Source: Alphaproteobacteria bacterium UBA7371 (GTDB lineage: Bacteria > Pseudomonadota > Alphaproteobacteria > UBA8317). Taken from it: 10,329 nucleotides of DNA. The stretch lies in contig DKOD01000046.1 in the NCBI GenBank assembly GCA_002469865.1, positions 1 to 10,329 on the forward strand. Direction: 5' to 3'. The notes beneath the pieces were generated by a model. The model worked only from the letters and a program-made list of their open reading frames with translations. It made no database searches and was not told the origin of the DNA. How positions within the stretch are numbered: position 1 is the stretch's first letter; every line of letters begins with the position of its first letter. The position numbers and the translations under genes were made by a program. Below are positions 7,099-10,329 of the stretch, piece by piece.

Positions 7099-7803
7099 AT
7101 GATGAAGAATGATCATCCCAAATTGGTTGCGGCCTTGGATACCAACAACAAGGAGCAATTTGCGCATCTTTCCAAATCTTTGTCCGGAGAAGTTGACATG
7201 GTTAAGGTCGGCTTGGGTCATCTTGGGGCTGGTCTCGACGAGGCATTGGGTTGTGTCGCCCGGGATGGACATGAGATTTTCTTAGATCTGAAATTGTTTG
7301 ATATTCATGAGACCGTGGCCAGGGCTGTGGAAGGCTTGTGCCATTTTCCCCTTGGGCTGCTCACGGTGCATGGTGATCCACATGTGGTGCGCGCAGCAAT
7401 AGAGGGCCGCAAACGCGGTAAGGGTCAATTTGGTTTGCTTGCCATCACCCTTCTTACATCGTTGGATCATGATGATGTGTTGGCATCTGGCTATCGTGAT
7501 CAGCCTATGGATCAATTGGTGCTGTCGCGGGCAAGCCACGCGCTTGATGCTGGTGCCGATGGTGTGGTGGCCAGTGCCCAGGAAGCCCAGTTGATCCGCG
7601 CTAAGTTTGGCCATGGGCCCATGGTTGTGACCCCTGGCATCCGGCCGGTGGCAACCTCTCGGGATGATCAAAAGCGTGTGGTAACGCCTGGGGATGCTGT
7701 GCGCGCCGGCGCCAGCCATCTGGTTGTTGGGCGTCCTATCATGTTGGCATCAGATCCGGTTGCAGCCGCCAGATCAATTAGGTTGCAAATGCGGCAAACT
7801 TGA
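7099..7803 (+). CDS. pyrF: Orotidine 5'-phosphate decarboxylase
   Basis: Catalyses the last step of de novo UMP synthesis, OMP to UMP + CO2, in the cytoplasm. The 234-aa product has the full family pattern: ALD near the N-terminus (12-14), VKVGLG (35-40), the catalytic D63-x-K65-x-x-D68 in DLKLFDIHETV, TVHGD (89-93), the phosphate-binding VTPGIRP (177-183) and VVGRPI (209-214). The usual DIP..T reads DIHET, a conservative oddity outside the catalytic charges. Two adjacent ATGs (7099, 7102) can start it. GGAG lies 10 nt before the first, and the frame upstream to 7042 adds no family sequence. It is divergent from the exported-protein gene (104-bp gap) and 65 bp upstream of ppa. Length and motifs are normal, so assignment is certain. 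Confidence 0.98.
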   Translation: MMKNDHPKLVAALDTNNKEQFAHLSKSLSGEVDMVKVGLGHLGAGLDEALGCVARDGHEIFLDLKLFDIHETVARAVEGLCHFPLGLLTVHGDPHVVRAAIEGRKRGKGQFGLLAITLLTSLDHDDVLASGYRDQPMDQLVLSRASHALDAGADGVVASAQEAQLIRAKFGHGPMVVTPGIRPVATSRDDQKRVVTPGDAVRAGASHLVVGRPIMLASDPVAAARSIRLQMRQT

Positions 7804-7868
7804 TCCTAAAGGTTGCCCCATCAGCCCATAAAGGGCCGTCATTCATTACATCCAAAAGGAGCAAGGTT

Positions 7869-8390
7869 ATGGATCTTTCAAAGATTTCCGCAGGGGATAA
7901 GGCACCTGACGAGATTAACGTCGTGATCGAAATTCCCAAAGGTGGGCAGCCAGTCAAATATGAAATCGACAAAGATTCTGGGGCAGTCATGGTTGATCGC
8001 TTCATGACTTCCGCAATGTTTTACCCAGCAGATTACGGTTTTGTGCCCAATACCTTGGCCGCAGATGATGACCCCATTGATGTCTTGGTGGTGACACGTG
8101 CATCCGTTGTTCCAGGTTGTATTATTCGTTGCCGCCCCATTGGTGTTTTGCATATGGAAGATGAGGGTGGTGGCGATGAGAAGATTGTTGCGGTTCCGGT
8201 CACCAAACTAGATCCCTATTATGCCGATATCGCGTCATGCGATGATCTTCCTGAGATTTTCAGGGATCAAATCAAGCATTTCTTTGAGCGCTACAAAGAT
8301 CTCGAAAAGGGCAAATGGGTGAAAGTTGGCGATTGGAGCGGGCCAGAAGAAGCCAAGAGGCTTATTCAGGAATCCATCGATAACGCCTGA
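7869..8390 (+). CDS. ppa: Inorganic pyrophosphatase (family I, soluble)
   Basis: Hydrolyses pyrophosphate to two phosphates, pulling nucleic-acid, nucleotide and aminoacyl-tRNA synthesis forward. The 173-aa length is normal. Every active-site residue of the E. coli enzyme is found one position later: E21, K30, E32, R44, Y56, D66, D68, D71 (signature DDDPIDV), D98, D103, K105, Y142 and K143. ATG 7869 is certain from the AAGGAG box 7 nt upstream. The 65-bp gap from pyrF has no obvious terminator, so read-through is likely. The TGA stop shares one base with the ATG of the next gene (TGATG), implying coupled translation of the amidotransferase. Confidence 0.98.
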   Translation: MDLSKISAGDKAPDEINVVIEIPKGGQPVKYEIDKDSGAVMVDRFMTSAMFYPADYGFVPNTLAADDDPIDVLVVTRASVVPGCIIRCRPIGVLHMEDEGGGDEKIVAVPVTKLDPYYADIASCDDLPEIFRDQIKHFFERYKDLEKGKWVKVGDWSGPEEAKRLIQESIDNA

Positions 8391-9043
8391 TGCTTGGGCA
8401 TTACCACCTCACGTTGTTGGTGACCGGGCAGGTGCCCGGTCATTTGCTTTGTGAACATGGTGGCTACCAAGAAATGTTTGCCAAGCGCTTTGATCATCTT
8501 GCCAACATTTCCTGGGAGGTGGTTGACCTGCGCGAGGAAGATGCGCCCGTAAAGGCAGACCGTCGGCGTGGTTATGTGGTCACAGGATCAGCTTCTGGAA
8601 CCTATGACGATGAGCCATGGATTTTACGTGCCCATGACCAGATACGCTACTTGGTACAACAAGATTGCGCCCTCTTGGGGGTTTGTTTTGGGCATCAATT
8701 GCTTGCGTCGGCATTGGGTGGATCATCGGGGCCCCATGACAGTGGGTTCTGCACAGGGTTGCTCGGTGCCATGGACCAACGTCACCATCTTTACTTCCAT
8801 CAAGATCAGGTGTCCCAACCGCCCCCGGGATTTATGGTAAGCCATGGGGCGGACCATTGTCCTATTGCCGGCATTGAAAGTGCGGATGGACGGGTCATCG
8901 GTGTCCAATTTCACCCGGAATTCACGCCTCAATTCGTTCAAGATCTTGCCAACCATCGTGGGTTAACCCTCAGCAGGCAGGTAGGCGAACCTGACCGCAA
9001 AGCCGAGGATAAATTGCTTCGGGATTGGCTTAGAAAGATTTGA
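8390..9043 (+). CDS. Class I glutamine amidotransferase-domain protein
   Basis: A stand-alone class I (triad) glutamine amidotransferase domain of 217 aa, related to the GuaA-type GATase domain. The nucleophile elbow is GVCFGHQL with C99. The His-Glu pair is in QFHPEF (H175, E177). An oxyanion-loop-like segment, VTGSASGTYDD (64-74), precedes it, and YFHQDQV (135-141) matches the HxDxV segment typical of GMP-synthase-like members. It would hydrolyse glutamine and pass ammonia on, or act on a gamma-glutamyl bond as peptidase C26 relatives do. No synthetase domain is attached, and none lies beside it, so the acceptor is unknown. The start ATG overlaps the ppa stop (TGATG) and relies on coupling, since no ribosome binding site is close. 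Its last 14 bp overlap the convergent dcd end. Confidence 0.9.
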   Translation: MLGHYHLTLLVTGQVPGHLLCEHGGYQEMFAKRFDHLANISWEVVDLREEDAPVKADRRRGYVVTGSASGTYDDEPWILRAHDQIRYLVQQDCALLGVCFGHQLLASALGGSSGPHDSGFCTGLLGAMDQRHHLYFHQDQVSQPPPGFMVSHGADHCPIAGIESADGRVIGVQFHPEFTPQFVQDLANHRGLTLSRQVGEPDRKAEDKLLRDWLRKI

Positions 9044-10094
9044 ATTGCTTGGCTAGTTTTAAATTTTGGCCTTGGTAATTTGATGACAAATCCTGACCAT
9101 AAAGTTGTTCCGGCAATTCTGTCAGCGCTTCAAACACCAAGCTGCCAATGATTTGACCCGTTTCAATGAGAAATGGCACTTCATGTGTGCGGACTTCCAA
9201 AACCCCTCTTGAACCGCTTCCTCCGGCAGCGCCAATTCCAAACCCAGGGTCAAAAAAGCCAGCATAATGGACGCGCAATTCGCCAACGTCGGTGTCATAG
9301 GCAATCATTTCGGCTGCTTGGTTTGCTGGCACTTCAACATGTTCCGCGGTTGCTAGGATGTAAAATTCATCTGGGTCCAATATCACCCCGCTTCCCGAGC
9401 GAACAAAAACAGGCTCCCAAAAATCCAAGACATCATAGGAATTTGGTTTGTCAAAATCGATAAGTCCTGCGTGCTTACGTGCGCGAAAACCAATCAAAGG
9501 TGGGAGGCCAGTGCCGAGACCAAAATCGCTTGCTGGAAAACCTGTGATATCAACAGAAAAGTTCATCTGCTCTTTGGGTTCAATGACATCGCCCTTATGT
9601 GCATGGTCTGTAAGCCGCAACTGCACCAGTCGGGTGCCTGTTGCCACGCGCACGGAGAATGTCCTTGGCGCCAGTTCCAAATAAAGGGGCCCATGATACC
9701 CCTTAGGGACTTGATCAAATGCCATGCCTTCATCCGTGATCACCCGGGCAAAGAGATCCAAACGTCCGGTGGAACTTTTTGGGTTTGTTCGGCCTGACAC
9801 ATGTTTGGGTAGGGCCACTTCCTCGGCCAGTTCCACCATATAAACGCAGCCACGTTCCAAAACCGCAGAATCACGCAAATCAAATTCATGCATGGCCAAG
9901 CGGTCTAACCGTTGGGAAACCTTGCGGCCTTTGCCTGGCAGAAAGGAGGCTGGGACACGGTAGGCTTTTTCTCCAAGCCTGAGGTCCACGGAGGCTGGTT
10001 GGAATTGATTATCCATCAGCGGCACATAGGATGTGACGAAGCCAGAGGAGCGAAGATGCTGCTGTGGCAAAATAACTCGGTTGCCAGAAACCAT
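9030..10094 (-). CDS. dcd: dCTP deaminase, two-domain alphaproteobacterial type
   Basis: Predicted to deaminate dCTP to dUTP, feeding dUMP and thymidylate synthesis. At 354 aa it is nearly twice the E. coli enzyme (193 aa) and reads as two Dcd-like halves. The first carries QPASVDLRLG (32-41), a KSS.GRLDLF segment (105-115) resembling the RSS..R substrate loop, and GPLYLE (135-140) with the Glu aligned to the catalytic Glu. The second carries AGFFDPGFG (278-286), the GVLEVR strand and the IGSLVFE end. This long form is the usual annotation in alphaproteobacteria, so it is not a local fusion. ATG 10094 is preferred because GGGAG lies 5 nt upstream; a TTG at 10169 would add 25 residues without family similarity. 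It ends inside the amidotransferase gene (14-bp convergent overlap) and is divergent from a Crp/Fnr-family gene. Confidence 0.93.
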   Translation of the reverse strand: MVSGNRVILPQQHLRSSGFVTSYVPLMDNQFQPASVDLRLGEKAYRVPASFLPGKGRKVSQRLDRLAMHEFDLRDSAVLERGCVYMVELAEEVALPKHVSGRTNPKSSTGRLDLFARVITDEGMAFDQVPKGYHGPLYLELAPRTFSVRVATGTRLVQLRLTDHAHKGDVIEPKEQMNFSVDITGFPASDFGLGTGLPPLIGFRARKHAGLIDFDKPNSYDVLDFWEPVFVRSGSGVILDPDEFYILATAEHVEVPANQAAEMIAYDTDVGELRVHYAGFFDPGFGIGAAGGSGSRGVLEVRTHEVPFLIETGQIIGSLVFEALTELPEQLYGQDLSSNYQGQNLKLAKQFKSF

Positions 10095-10141
10095 AAATTC
10101 TCCCGTGATTTCTATGTCAGTGATTTCTTTGCTTGCCGTAT

Positions 10142-10159
10142 CTAGATGGGTTAATCTAG
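10142..10159. promoter_or_regulatory. Candidate operator dyad upstream of dcd
   Basis: A perfect inverted repeat, CTAGAT-6 nt-ATCTAG, lies 48 bp upstream of the dcd ATG in the dcd / Crp-Fnr divergent region. Its size suits a dimeric regulator. It is not a canonical FNR (TTGAT-N4-ATCAA) or CRP box, and short dyads like this arise by chance, so the call is tentative. Confidence 0.25.
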
Positions 10160-10180
10160 CTTTTGGCAACTAAATGAGAA

Positions 10181-10198
10181 AAGCTGCACACACAGCTT
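10181..10198. promoter_or_regulatory. Second dyad upstream of dcd, or small hairpin
   Basis: A perfect inverted repeat, AAGCTG-6 nt-CAGCTT, has the same 6-6-6 layout as the dyad at 10142-10159 and is centred 39 bp from it, just before the putative ATG of the Crp/Fnr gene. On the minus strand it is followed by TTCTC, a poor T tract, so a weak terminator or attenuator is an alternative reading. Tentative. Confidence 0.22.
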
Positions 10199-10211
10199 AG
10201 CGGGTGTAACC

Positions 10212-10329
10212 ATGAAAAGCCGTACCCAATAGGCAAATGCCAGCTCTTGCACTGGTTGCCCAGTCCGCTTCAGCGGGCTGTTTGCCCGATTAACGGATGA
10301 ACATGTCAAATTGCTTCATGCGTCGGTGC
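10212..10329 (+). CDS. Crp/Fnr-family regulator, N-terminal fragment with in-frame TAG (3' end off window)
   Basis: From 10233 to the window edge the plus-strand frame encodes the start of a Crp/Fnr-type protein: SSCTGCPVRFSGLFARLTDE and then HVKLLHASV. The C-x2-C-PVR...LF..L..E pattern is the characteristic N-terminus of many Fnr-like regulators, which sense oxygen, redox or nitric oxide through an N-terminal domain and bind DNA through a C-terminal helix-turn-helix. The third Fe-S cysteine expected about five residues after the second is not present in this stretch, so cluster binding is uncertain. The only sensible ATG (10212) is followed by five codons and then TAG at 10230-10232. No ATG, GTG or TTG occurs in frame between that stop and 10311. 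So the gene is either a pseudogene or natural variant, carries a sequence error at codon 7, or uses an unusual start. Family call is good; integrity is unresolved. Confidence 0.68.

Noticed and set aside
7282..7719. Minus-strand open frame of 145 codons inside pyrF.
   Set aside because: Antisense shadow of a confident PyrF gene, with no recognisable domain and no ribosome binding site.
10233..10329. Possible structured RNA or riboswitch at the right edge (stem-loop CAGTCCGC-TTCA-GCGGGCTG at 10261-10280 and a GGGCAACC string on the minus strand resembling SAM-I core).
   Set aside because: The same bases encode a clear Crp/Fnr N-terminal motif on the plus strand, and the rest of the SAM-I consensus cannot be laid out on either strand.
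1..10329. Mobile element, CRISPR array, toxin-antitoxin or defence system.
   Set aside because: No transposase, integrase, tandem direct repeats, terminal inverted repeats or defence-type domains are visible; the gene content is core metabolism, envelope and transcription. The tRNA 3' end shows no nearby duplicate that would indicate an integration site within the window.

Overview
The window looks like chromosomal housekeeping DNA from an alphaproteobacterium of intermediate G+C content. The C-terminal part of RpoD, the two-domain dCTP deaminase and the YciB/IspZ protein all read as alphaproteobacterial. The genus cannot be fixed from the sequence. No phage, transposon, CRISPR array or other mobile element is visible, and base composition appears uniform by eye.

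Layout, left to right. Positions 1-483 (+) hold the C-terminal third of the primary sigma factor RpoD, cut by the window edge. It is followed by a tRNA with a CAT anticodon (519-595), best read as tRNA-Ile2, and a strong intrinsic terminator (610-650). A minus-strand M23 metallopeptidase with an N-terminal membrane anchor (726 to about 2012) is divergent from a short, very divergent sigma-54 (RpoN) homologue (2088-3368, +). The sigma-54 gene overlaps tail-to-tail with the last gene of a five-gene minus-strand block. In transcription order that block is: an exported Cys-rich protein of unknown function (6994 to 6197), a gamma-class carbonic anhydrase-like protein (6191 to 5664), a second exported Cys-containing unknown (5674 to 4832), an EamA/DMT transporter (4788 to 3886) and YciB/IspZ (3889 to 3338). 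Gaps of 5 bp and 43 bp and overlaps of 11 bp and 4 bp suggest an operon.

Divergent from it, pyrF (7099-7803), ppa (7869-8390) and a class I glutamine amidotransferase (8390-9043) run on the plus strand. They converge, with a 14-bp stop-region overlap, on a minus-strand dcd (10094 to 9030). PyrF (UMP synthesis), Ppa (pyrophosphate removal) and Dcd (dCTP deamination towards dTMP) make this end a loose nucleotide-metabolism neighbourhood. The right edge carries the N-terminal coding sequence of a Crp/Fnr-family regulator, divergent from dcd, whose only plausible ATG is separated from the conserved part by an in-frame TAG.

No clearly new multi-gene system is evident. The items most worth a second look are the degenerate sigma-54, the interrupted Crp/Fnr reading frame, and the two exported paired-cysteine proteins flanking the carbonic anhydrase homologue.
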